Source: Syngnathus acus (taxonomy: Eukaryota > Chordata > Actinopteri > Syngnathiformes > Syngnathidae). From it: 64,000 nt of DNA. Under the pieces are notes generated by a model. It did not search any database. It worked only from the letters and a program-made list of their open reading frames with translations, and was not told where the DNA came from. The position numbers were made by a program, and so were the translations under genes. Where the stretch lies: assembly GCF_901709675.1 (NCBI RefSeq), contig NC_051106.1:5342001-5406000 (forward strand), in the 5' to 3' direction. Of the stretch, positions 51,330 through 61,200 are shown one piece after another (within the stretch, counting starts at the first letter, position 1; each line of letters begins with the position of its first letter).

Positions 51330-51379
51330 ACTCCGACGGGGAGGACTAAAAGGGTTAAGAGGAGTCTTGGATGGAGTCT

Positions 51380-51624
51380 GTTGGGCGGAGTGCAAGCGAC
51401 TTGATTGGACGGCGCACCATGACGCAACGGCAGGAAAAAAGCCGATAACTAGTTAAGAAGGCAGTTTGGAAGTCTGCAAAAAGAGTGCAGAGCTTGAGAC
51501 GCGCGCGTTTGGACGCTTTAAAAAAAGACCGGTGCCCACACACCAGAGTAAGGGGAAATAGAGAGGAAAAAACAGAGGACGCAGCCGGGGCTGACCAAGT
51601 GTTGAGAGAGGTTGGGGTGGCACC
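51380..51624 (+). promoter_or_regulatory. Candidate sox11 core promoter and 5' UTR
   Basis: This GC-rich block lies directly before the sox11 start codon. It contains a GC box (GGGCGG, 51383-51388), an inverted CCAAT box (ATTGG, 51404-51408) and a weak TATA-like word (TTTAAAA, about 51517-51523). No ATG occurs between 51449 and the start codon, so a transcript starting in the 51450-51550 range would have a clean leader. The transcription start itself cannot be read from sequence, so the split between promoter and 5' UTR is inferred. Confidence 0.45.
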
Positions 51625-52782
51625 ATGGTGCAACACACCGACAACAGCGAGACGGACGGGAGCATGTCACGGGAGGCGACGGACTCGGAGGAGAGTGAAT
51701 TTATGGCGTGCAGCCCGGTGGCCATCAACCCGGACTGGTGCAAGACCGCCACGGGCCACATCAAGAGACCCATGAACGCGTTCATGGTGTGGTCCAAGAT
51801 CGAGCGGAGAAAGATCATGGAGCAATCACCGGACATGCACAACGCCGAGATCTCCAAGCGGCTCGGCAAGCGGTGGAAGATGCTGAAGGACAGCGAGAAG
51901 ATCCCCTTCATACGGGAGGCGGAGCGGCTCCGGCTCAAACACATGGCCGACTACCCCGACTACAAGTACAGACCCAAGAAGAAACCAAAGCTCGACAGCT
52001 CCAAGTCGGCGCCGTCGCCGGAGAAGTGCGGCAAAATGGCAAAGACCCCGAGCAAGAAGTGCAGCAAGATTAAGACCAAGAGCGGTCCCAAGTCCTCGCA
52101 CGGCTACGCGGACGAGTGCAGCGGGGTGTTCTCGGCTTTCAAGGCGGCCAAAGTGATCAAGAGCGAGCCCAGCGATGAGGAGGAGGACGACGATGACTAC
52201 GAGGAGGACTACCATATGCACCACCACATGCACCGCCACCACCACCGGGTCGCGGGGATTAAGGAGGAGCGCCTGAGGCCGTACAACGTCGCCAAAGTGC
52301 CCGCCAGCCCCACGCTGAGCTCCTCGGCCGAGTCGGAGGGGGCGAGCATGTACGAGGAGCTGCGCGGCTCAGCCACCAGCACCACCGGCACCACCAACAG
52401 ACTCTTTTACAACATCAAGAACATTTCCAAGCAGAGCACATTGCACGCTGCTTCCCTCTCACCAGCATCCTCCAGGTCGGTCTCCACGTCCTCCTCCTCC
52501 TCTTCTTCCTCATCCAGCAGCTCCTCCTCCGGCGAGGACGCGGACGATTTGCTGTTTGACTTTAGTTTGAATTTCGCCTCCAGCGCCTCTGGCTCGGAGC
52601 TGGGCAACCCCAATTCAGGGAACCTGTCGTTGTCCCTTGTGGATAAAGATCTGGACTCGTTCAGCGAGGGCAGCCTGGGCTCTCACTTTGAGTTCCCAGA
52701 CTATTGCACGCCTGAACTCAGTGAGATGATCGCAGGGGACTGGCTGGAGGCCAACTTTTCAGACCTGGTCTTTACATACTGA
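51625..52782 (+). CDS. sox11: Transcription factor Sox11 (SoxC group), complete single-exon CDS
   Basis: This 385-residue protein is an HMG-box DNA-binding activator of the SoxC family (Sox4, Sox11, Sox12), known for roles in neural, skeletal and other progenitors; it acts in the nucleus. The HMG box spans about residues 46-116 and starts [19 protein letters not shown], followed by the basic run RPKKKPK. A lysine-rich linker (118-156) leads to an acidic stretch (184-195), a His-rich run (197-207), the block [18 protein letters not shown] (220-237), a 14-Ser tract (289-302), and a C-terminal activation tail (about 333-385) ending in [14 protein letters not shown]. The tail is characteristic of Sox11 rather than Sox4 or Sox12. 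The start ATG has a strong context (CACCATGG) and matches the family N-terminus MVQ. The frame is uninterrupted, as expected for intronless SoxC genes. It is shorter than the mammalian protein (about 441 residues) because the middle is compact. Teleosts often keep two copies, sox11a and sox11b; I cannot assign which this is. Confidence 0.98.
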   Translation: MVQHTDNSETDGSMSREATDSEESEFMACSPVAINPDWCKTATGHIKRPMNAFMVWSKIERRKIMEQSPDMHNAEISKRLGKRWKMLKDSEKIPFIREAERLRLKHMADYPDYKYRPKKKPKLDSSKSAPSPEKCGKMAKTPSKKCSKIKTKSGPKSSHGYADECSGVFSAFKAAKVIKSEPSDEEEDDDDYEEDYHMHHHMHRHHHRVAGIKEERLRPYNVAKVPASPTLSSSAESEGASMYEELRGSATSTTGTTNRLFYNIKNISKQSTLHAASLSPASSRSVSTSSSSSSSSSSSSSSGEDADDLLFDFSLNFASSASGSELGNPNSGNLSLSLVDKDLDSFSEGSLGSHFEFPDYCTPELSEMIAGDWLEANFSDLVFTY

Positions 52783-52889
52783 GTTAAAAAACAAAAAGTA
52801 ATAATTCAGAGGAGAGAAATTCACTGATGCGTTTGTCCTGATCAAGTTGTCCCTAAAGACCCTGCCTCCCTCCTTTTCGGTGGGGAAGG

Positions 52890-52910
52890 TGGTCCTGTGT
52901 TTCAGGACCA
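52890..52910 (+). other. Perfect 8-bp stem-loop in the early sox11 3' UTR
   Basis: The arms TGGTCCTG (52890-52897) and CAGGACCA (52903-52910) are perfect reverse complements around the 5-base loop TGTTT. The hairpin starts 107 bases after the stop codon. In RNA this would be a stable GC-rich hairpin. Its function is unknown; a binding site for an RNA-binding protein is one possibility. Confidence 0.7.
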
Positions 52911-53387
52911 AGAGGCAAGGTGAGGTTTGAGATGCTTAAGAAGATGGTAGCAAAAAAAAAAAAAAAGTAAAAGCAAACACAAGTCTGCAGACTTTTTTTT
53001 AAAATTATCTGGCAGCATGACAGGGTTTTCTGGATTTTCCCTGCTGCATAGGGGGGAAAACATGACTTCTATGCATCTTATCCTCTTTTTAGACAAACTG
53101 CAGGGAGACGAAACTTGTGGACTGACTCGAAGCAAATCTGTGAACTGTTCAGGATGTTACTTTATCAGCGAGAAAAAAAAAAAAAACACACGGTTTCTGT
53201 AATTTCTAAATCAAATGTTTTTGTTTTTTGTAACCGGTTCCGTTTACCTCCTCCTTGTTTGGATCAATTCGACAAAACTCAGCAGTGTACACACAACACG
53301 TGGGGGAAACATTTTGATACATGACAGACCTCATCTTTTTAAAAGAAAAAGTAAGATAATATTTTCAGGCATATTTTTGTACAGTCA

Positions 53388-53395
53388 AAAGGGAA
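53388..53395 (+). promoter_or_regulatory. Candidate miR-204/211 8-mer target site
   Basis: AAAGGGAA is the full 8-mer match to the miR-204/211 seed (seed UCCCUUU, with A opposite position 1). It lies about 600 bases into the 3' UTR and upstream of every candidate poly(A) signal. From memory, miR-204 has been reported to repress Sox11 in vertebrate lens, which makes this more than a chance match. Conservation was not tested. Confidence 0.4.
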
Positions 53396-53800
53396 TGTTC
53401 TTACTGTGCTTTCAGTGAGTTTCAGGCACTTCTTCCCTTTATCCTTTTTTGTTTTGTTTTTACGCATGCAAGGGAGTCCTGGTTTTAAGGATTAAGTTAA
53501 ATTAAAACTTGCATCAAAAATGCCTTGTGATTTTTCAACTAGGTTTTTTTTGTACAGTTGTAGAGCAGATTTGTTGAGTATTTGTAGACAATACAATGGC
53601 GTCATGGGGGATACACATACCTCAGAGCTGGAACTAGTTTCAAGATTGTATATGTACTGTAATATAGTAAAAGTTAGGAGTTTATGTATATCATACTCGT
53701 GATATGTGGATGGGTCCCGATCGCAGGTGTGAAACTGGATTTTTTTTTTTTTTTTGGTATTTTTATGGCACATACTGTTTTTTCGCCCCTCTCATTTTTT

Positions 53801-53808
53801 GTGCAATA
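53801..53808 (+). promoter_or_regulatory. Candidate miR-25/92/363/367 8-mer target site
   Basis: GTGCAATA is an 8-mer match to the AUUGCAC seed of the miR-25/92 family, in the AT-rich distal part of the UTR about 125 bases before the first AATAAA. One 8-mer in about 1.2 kb can arise by chance, so support is modest. Confidence 0.3.
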
Positions 53809-53930
53809 TAATACTCTTTAAGAAACAGACCATCAACAATTGTAGCAAGTGATGGGAAAATTTGAACAGACTTGTGCACTGTCGACATCCTCTCATGTTA
53901 TGATGCTGAAGCCTGTCCGGGCAGACAAAG

Positions 53931-53936
53931 AATAAA
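53931..53936 (+). terminator. Poly(A) signal AATAAA, proximal sox11 candidate
   Basis: This is a canonical hexamer about 1.15 kb after the sox11 stop. A GT-rich stretch (53978-53990, GGCCTGTGGTGTG) follows about 40-55 bases downstream, a plausible downstream element. Confidence 0.5.
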
Positions 53937-54597
53937 AACAAATCAGCTGGAACTGATGCAAAACAAGTTCATATGGCCTGTGGTGTGATAAATACAAACA
54001 CATTTTTGAATGTTATTGGAAATATCGGGGTGGGTGAGGGTGGGGGGGGGGGGGCAAACCAGTTGACGTGACGATTACTTCTGCAAAAGGGCATGTGTGA
54101 TACCGTGGTGGTCAAAGCAAGCAAAAAAACAAAAAACTACATTCCACACTCCGGTTTCATTAAATGAAACTTTATTTTAAAACTGAAGACTGCCTTCTTT
54201 TTTATCATAAACCATAAACCTGTATTTTTTATTTCTTGCACTTAAAAAGCAGTTTATTTTTATGTGAGTCTCATATGAAATCTGTTTGATAAAAAGCAGA
54301 ACAAATGGTTTTTGGAATATGACTTAATTATATGCCGAGACTTTTTTTGTTTTCCTTGTTGGAAGTTCTGGGCAGTAGTTACTTCACATTCCGAGTGTGA
54401 ACCTGTCATCTTTTTTGGAATAAATAACAACCTACCACCATAGACTGTCCTTTCAGTTTGTGAATATATGTATATGTACACACCTGTGTTATTTGTTTTG
54501 AAAAAGGATGTGTTAACAGTATGAGGCCTAGTTTGTATTTAGGCAGATGCTGTGAGAAGTGGATGGGCTCAAAATAACATGTGATTTCACATTTAAT

Positions 54598-54603
54598 AAT
54601 AAA
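54598..54603 (+). terminator. Poly(A) signal AATAAA, distal sox11 candidate
   Basis: A canonical hexamer overlaps the start of an A run at about 54601-54612. A weaker alternative lies at 54419-54424. Use of this site would extend the UTR by about 670 bases past the first signal. Confidence 0.35.
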
Positions 54604-54699
54604 AAAAAAAAAGGAACGAAAGAAAAGTGCTTAACTCCAGTCTTGAAACTGATTTACTTCCACAACATGAAAGCGGTTGCTGCGCCTTTAAACAATTGA

Positions 54700-54870
54700 A
54701 TCGCCCGCTTGCCGGCGCTCAGCGACGCGATTGGTGGGCTCGGTGGTCCCCTTGGAGACGGAGCTGGAAACTGGAGCCGCTTCCCCCACCCTCTTCCCTC
54801 CCCAACCCAGCATGTGGGAGCACTCAGTGTGTCTGGCTTCCATTCAGAAAAGTAGCTCCATGCTCAGCGC
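54700..54870. promoter_or_regulatory. GC/CpG-richer island just downstream of sox11
   Basis: A short GC-rich block after the AT-rich 3' UTR contains several CpGs (around CGCCCGCTTGCCGGCGCTCA) and an inverted CCAAT box (ATTGG, 54730-54734). It could be a proximal enhancer or a small promoter for a non-coding transcript. No credible protein is encoded. Confidence 0.25.
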
Positions 54871-55365
54871 TGAGCCGCTTGAGAGATGTGCAAAAAAAAA
54901 GAAAAAAAAGCACCACATCTGACATATGTTCACTCTGAGATAAACATTTGCACTTGTTCCAGGCAGATGTCTTCTAATCTATAAAAATGTGTTGTTAAGA
55001 ACATAATTCCACTGTGGAAATTCAGTCTAGCGATCTGTTAATTCTTAAAAATATCACTGGGGAGTGTCATTTGGAACTAAAGACGATTTAAAACGATTAT
55101 TCAGTGGACGCCGCACGTGCCGTTCAGATAAAATGTTGAAATGATATTAAATGGAAGGTGAGGGCTGCACTCATAAGAAAAATACACTTAAAATGAAATT
55201 AAATAAATCTAAATAAAAATGAAAAAAAATAGATGTGACTGAGAGAATAGTATTATATAAAATATGAAAAATATATTACATTTGTGATAATAATGTGGAC
55301 AGAGGATTACTAGGACCAGAATTAAAAGTGGATCAGTGCGATCTAATACTGATAAGGAATAATAT

Positions 55366-55407
<42 letters not shown>

Positions 55408-58179
55408 GTTTTTTTTGCTCTATAGAGCTCAAAATAAAGATTGGTGACCGTTAAAAGTACCCATACGTCACTTTATGTGCAGAGCCCCCCCCCACATGGC
55501 AAAGACAAATGTTTGAGATGTTGTCATAGGTATAACTTGGGTGTAATTAGAAAACATATCTCCTCCAAAAGTGATGTCACAGTATGTCAAAGAATGTAAA
55601 ATGATGAACTTTTAAGTGCTTACGTCTTTGCACACATGCGTCCTCCAGTCTCCTCCGAGGCCTGGCCGAAGAGCTCCGCCTCCAATAGATCATACGAGCC
55701 ACGCAGCTCAGGCTGCTGAGAGATTTGTGTTCATTACGGCAATAGAATCCAATGATTAATATTTGCCATGCATGGCCGCGCAGGTACTGGCCCCCCATTA
55801 GGTCGGTTTGCAAATCTGTAATAAAACATTTATCCAGCTATTACTTTAGCTGACCTATTGGTCAAAGTTGCTAATGGGTTCCTGGGCTATTCCCAGCAGA
55901 ATCTCAACATTGATTTTGTGTTCCTCTGAAATATCTGCTCAGAGCTAATGCCACTGCTACATGTTGAAATGAAATTAGTGACCCGTTGAAATTTCCTTCT
56001 ATTTCCTGCTTAAATAAATAAAAAGGGCGAATCTGAAATCCTCGAGAGACGCGGCGGTCGATTCATCGGGGGGTGACACGAGTAAGTCATTTTCCATTCC
56101 ATGAGCTTTTAAATCATTCATCTACATCTTGAAGTCACAAGCAAATCCCCGACACTTGCACAAAAACCACCAAAAGAACCCAACGTTTAAACATGTTACG
56201 ACAGCGTCCTCTTTATTAGTAAATCTCTTAATAACAAAGCCTGTTATGTATCCCTCGCATCTTCCTAAAGCGCCCCTCCTTCTCCCTGCATGCTGACTCT
56301 CATCCGGTGAGCTCAGATGCATTACATCATGGCTGAGCTTATGCCACCGTGCAGTAAGATTCCATGTTGTGTCATCGTTGATCCACATCGGCTCGGCCCC
56401 CCCACCCCCAAGAGCTGTCTAATATCGCTATGGGAATACTGCTGCTGCTTCCTTCACGACAATAACAACAGCGCTCACCTAAATTTAAACCTGCTTACTG
56501 TCAGTTAATTTACGAGTCGGCAGGATTTATTGTACCCGAGCCTGTTGTCTGCCGTGTCTGTTTGACTGACAGCGGTCCCTTCTGTCCGATGAGTTATACA
56601 AGCCTCGAACTATCACTTTAATAGTCTAGTCATGAATCCAAATGAGAAAGGCATGAATGTTTAGCCATCGGACCTTCAAAGTGCCCATTCGTCCCCCTCA
56701 CTGAATTTGTCTGTAAAATTGCCACATCTTAGACTCAGTGTCCTCCGCTGTAGTCTTGGCCCTGGGGCGACTCCTCCTGCTGCTGTTGATGGCTATCCAT
56801 TTGGTGTGGATGTGCTGGGAGGCAGAGATGAGCGCATCAGCCCCATCTGCTGCATTGGTATCCACTATCCCTTCACATTTGTGGGACGGGGAGGGGGTGG
56901 CCAGGACCCAATTCACCACATGGCGCCTGAGCAGCCTGCGAGATTGAGCATGCACATGTGCACGTACATATTGGAAGGGGGTGAAGAAGGGAGAACTGAT
57001 GGGGTAGTTGGGGATTGGGGGGAATTTTTTATCGGAATTGGTTAAATCGGAGTAAAGTAGTAGAAAGAAAAGTCGTCCCCCCGAATAGAGTCTACCAATA
57101 AAATACACTGGAGCTCAATTTCTAAGGTCCTAAACTTCTTAGCTCTGGGAAAAGCGCCTTATGCACAGTTTATGATGTCACTTGGTAAATCAACTTGTAT
57201 AATCTCAAACCGTCCTTGAGCAACGTCCACCAACGGATGGCTTTCGATTTGGACTTGGTGGGGCAAAGCAGTGGTAGAGTAAATATTGCTGGATTGTGTG
57301 ATATTGTATGTACACGCAGTGCTCTGTTCCTTTTGTTTTGGTTGTGGCTTACTCACGTTTGCCCACCACTTCACACACATGTCCTGCTTTCACACCCTTT
57401 ATAGAATTCAATCAGAAATGTTTGCTTTTAGACCTGCTATAAAATGGCTTTGACGTTAACCAAATGGCCAACAAGACACTGTTTCAGCAAAAAGTAATAT
57501 GGACCCTAATGTAGAGAACCTTTTAGTGAGTAAAGCCGTTCTCAATTATTTTTTCCCATTTTACAATATTATGAAAATCGTAACCTAGCCCCCCCCCCCC
57601 TCTCTCATCGTAAGTCTTATTATTACAAAAGAATACGTTAGAGAATATTGATCCCAAAGGAAATTTACCGTTTTATGTCTATTTAACAAAATGTTTTATG
57701 AGTGGACGAGTGCTGGTCTGTATATGAGCCACCTCTGGATCGTTGATTTTTCTTCCTCATAGCGATCAATTTTAAATATATGTTGCGCTTATGTTGACAA
57801 AAACTAGCCACGTTTGAATCTACGGTAATCGACTCCCAAACTAACAAACTGCTCAAAGGTCTCTTCTCAAGCTGCAAGCGAACATTCCCCCATTCCCAAT
57901 TGTTCACATTGCACTTTCATTATTTAGTAACAAGTAGAGAAGTTTGGAGGCGACTCAGCGGGTCGTCGGGGGTTGATTGAAGCGGCGGTATTGTCTCGTC
58001 GACACAGAAACAAACAGTTCAATCAATCCTCCTCGAATATGTTCTGACGTGTGGGAAGATCTCATTGGGATAAGGTCACTTTTCTGTAGGGAGCCGCTGG
58101 AGGTCGTGCATCACTCATGTGAATTATCTGTAAGGGGGGGGCAGGAACCCGGAGGCGCACCTGCTTCTCTTTTCAACTC
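54871..58179. other. Intergenic, no gene seen
   Basis: Unique-looking stretches at 55830-56060 and 56240-56600 could be regulatory. A C run lies at about 57590-57600. No splice-flanked frame or protein family is recognisable. Confidence 0.5.
55366..55407. repeat. Compound (CA)n(TA)n microsatellite
   Basis: CA units (55366-55390) pass directly into TA units (55391-55407), followed by a T run. Confidence 0.93.
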
Positions 58180-58500
58180 GGAGTAATCCTATTAATTACA
58201 CAGAGGCCCTCGGATGACATTCTGCCGATTTGGGGTTGAGAATTGTGTTTGCGCTGCACACTGCGGGAGAAAACAAATAGTTTCTATACCGTTTCATAAA
58301 TGCCTCAATAATGGGATCAGTGTAATTAGAGGCGTTTTGTAATGACATTTGCTCAGAGAGCAATCATAAAAGTCACTTGGCCTGATTGTGCTCAGTTTGG
58401 GATTTGCAGAGCTGTGTTTGCAATTAATTGTGACTGCACATTTGATATTTGTCTGTAGAAGCAGCAATGGGAGCATGGCCTTGCTTTCTAATGAGAAAAT
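58180..58500. promoter_or_regulatory. Candidate downstream enhancer, homeodomain sites
   Basis: It includes CCTATTAATTACAC (near 58188-58201), GTGTAATTAGAGG (about 58320-58332), GAGCAATCATAAAAG and the perfect palindrome CAATTAATTG (58431-58440). It is non-repetitive, with no gene. Confidence 0.33.
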
Positions 58501-59824
58501 TGGAAAAACTCGGGTTTTATAATGGAATTAATTGTATGGATTTTGTTGGTGGAAAATCTGAATGAAATCGTAATCTGGTTGAGATTTGTTTTGTAGATGA
58601 TTCATTAAGGTTGAAATACAAAGAAGTGTTTGGATGACACATTGGTTCAAGGTTGCAAAATGGTTTTGTTGTATTTTCTTGTCAACCAGAAATTATCAAA
58701 ATTTCAAAAACCGGTCTTAAGGCAACCCATCTTTGAACAACGTCCTCCAATGGATGTACCAGTTTTGAAAATGTTCAAAATTCTGGTCTGGTGACCATTT
58801 GGCGAACATTGGTGAACGCAACATTCGCAACCTACTAAAACACGCAACTTTTTGCAACTAAGGATCATTTGATTACTCCCTTGTAAATGTCTATATTTAT
58901 ACTTGGACAGATAACGTATTTGCCAACTAATCAAAGGGACTGTGTAGTACTTTATCACTTCAGTTCAGCGCTCTCATTGCTTGCTGTTAAGGAAAGTCTG
59001 TTTGGCTATCTGCCCGGATGCATGGATTTAAGACTAGAGCAATACCTCCTCCCCCGCTTTTGGAACCGAGATTGCGTGAGTGTGCGAGAGAGAGAGCGAA
59101 AGAGCAATGCTTGGGTTTTTGTGGGTGTCGTTACCCTAGCAAGATGCATGAACTAAAAATAAATCAACAGGCTCTCACCACAAACTAATGGCTTCATTTG
59201 GAGCCTTTTTGGTCATTGTAGCTATATTGTAAAATCGACTTAAAAGAAGTAAAGTACCTCTCGGCAAGTCTCCATTTTAATGGCACCGGTAACAGACATT
59301 CATGACCCCCTACCTGCCCACACCAGGATTAAGCAAAGTAGTAATCTAGATTCAAAAGTGCAGCTCAAAGGGAGCCCATGCAATTTCCCCCTAAAGCTAG
59401 AGCAAAGCCAGCAGTTGGTCATTCATATGCATCTGAAATCTAATACTCGGCCGCTGTTCCTCCCGCTGTGCAACGCCCTTCTCCCTCCCTCCTTCCCTTC
59501 CTGACTCACCAGTGAACTTCTACTCCACCAGGGCAATCTGACCATGCCCCGCCTCATTCTGCAATCTGCAACCCCCTCAGCCCCCTCCATATCGTTCTAC
59601 CTTCTTGTAAGTTACCCAGGTGACACCACCAGGGCATCCCCTCGCAGTTCAAGCGAATGTTGGGTTTCATCTGGTCGCCTTTGCTGCATCAGTAAATAAT
59701 TAGCACACAGGAAGCATGGAGTGCTTAACATGGATGTGTCACTTGTTAATTTAGTCAGCAGATGCTGACCTGCATACATCCCTGAAACTCTGTTTATTGA
59801 CAATATATCTTTGTCAATCATTGT

Positions 59825-59940
59825 TTGTGTATATATTTTTATTATTTTATATATTTTACATAATTTATTTAATATATATATATAATATATATTTTTATTA
59901 TTTTATGTATTTTATAAAATTATATTATATATTAAAAAAC
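59825..59940. repeat. AT-only low-complexity stretch
   Basis: About 115 bases made almost only of A and T (TTTATATATTTT-type). The open frame across it is composition-driven and not a gene. Confidence 0.85.
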
Positions 59941-60889
59941 AGTTATTGTCTTAAAATGTCTCGTCTTCCAAATAAAAATAATGTGTGAGGCCCAGTATAA
60001 AGAATACCCACATCAATATTTAAAAAGTAGTTCTAGTGGCCAACACCAAGTATCTCATTGTGTTAAAAACTTTAAATCACCAGAGAGCGGACATGTTGAT
60101 TCTAATCCAGCCATTAAGCAATTCTGTAACAAATTATGCCGGAGTGGATGATGGATGGTTGACCTCCCTAATTAGCAAAAGGCAGTAATGCCCTCGAAGG
60201 CTTGCATCTGCAAAATGATAAGCGCTGCCAAAAAGTCCATTAACTGCTTGTAGATTTTAATGGATCTCCATCAAAGTGTTGCTGCAGAGACAACTTTGCA
60301 TGCTCCAGGAACGTAATATGGAGGTCGGTAACATATTGCCTGTGTACAAATTTGTCAGACAAAACTTCAGCGGGAGTTTTTACGCGATTGCTTGTAGCCA
60401 GCGGGATCACTCGTCTCTGAAAAGATGTGACGTGTGGCCTCACTCTTCATCCTTGATCCACACAAACACGACCAGGACGGACACTTACCTTGACTCGCTA
60501 CTTTTTCCCTGACTGGTCAGAGTTATTCATTTGATTGAGCCGGCAGAGAACGAATGTCGGTAGGTCATTACAAACGGCCATAGGCAGTCCAGAGACGTGG
60601 GCCTGCTGCTTCTTGATGTTTTGGATGACCTACACTTCTCTCCCTGACATTTTCTTTTATACGGGGTACAATCAAACTTTGGCTCAGTATTCCAGGTTTT
60701 CATAGACATCGAAATATCTTTCAAAGAAATCCGTAGAATGCAAAGAATGCCAAGTCAACAAATGTATATGAAAGGTTGCAGCTTGCATGGGCTCGGTGTA
60801 ATATCCTCCTGCTAAACATGCTAAGCTTGTATTAGCCTCAAGCTAACACAAATTTCATCACGCATAAACGAGATGTAACCGGGCGTGAT

Positions 60890-61200
60890 TGAGAATCAGT
60901 GGGGTGAAATGACCGAGGCAAGAAACGGTGCCACTGTGATTTTGTGAATTATTAGACTCTGTGCAGATTAGTTAATTAGGAAGGCTAATGCAGTAATTAA
61001 CATGAAGGCCAGTTGGTGCAGCATATTCCTGACTCATACGATCCCATTTATACATATCACTGTGAGCTGCTCGCTCCCTCATTGAAAGTACTCACTAATA
61101 TTCTCATTAGGCCGTACTACAGAAACTATACTCCTCTTTAAGTGACGGCTTCAAGCGTGTAATTGCGTGAGCAATTTTGTCCACGGTCACAGAAATCCAC
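60890..61200. promoter_or_regulatory. Candidate downstream enhancer, dense TAAT cluster
   Basis: TTAATTAG (60972-60979), GGCTAATG (60983-60990), AGTAATTAAC (60992-61001), CACTAATATTCTCATTAGG (about 61093-61111) and the inverted repeat AATTGC-GTGA-GCAATT (61161-61176) lie within 210 bases. This is the densest homeodomain-word cluster noticed downstream of sox11. Confidence 0.35.

Larger units (their letters stand above)
52783..54612 (+). other. sox11 3' UTR and polyadenylation region
   Basis: AT-rich sequence with many T runs follows the stop codon and has no coding potential. Poly(A) signals AATAAA occur at 53931-53936, 54419-54424 and 54598-54603, giving possible UTRs of roughly 1.2, 1.65 and 1.8 kb. 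Vertebrate sox11 messages usually have long 3' UTRs. The first signal is preceded by a GC-richer stretch and may be the main one, but which is used cannot be decided from sequence. Confidence 0.6.

Noticed and set aside
51419-51448. Nine-codon upstream ORF before sox11
   Set aside because: It lies only 11 bases after the inverted CCAAT box, so it is probably upstream of the transcription start and not in the mRNA.
51826-52245. Antisense frame inside sox11
   Set aside because: It is the complement of GC-rich sox11 codons; hydrophobic low-complexity product.
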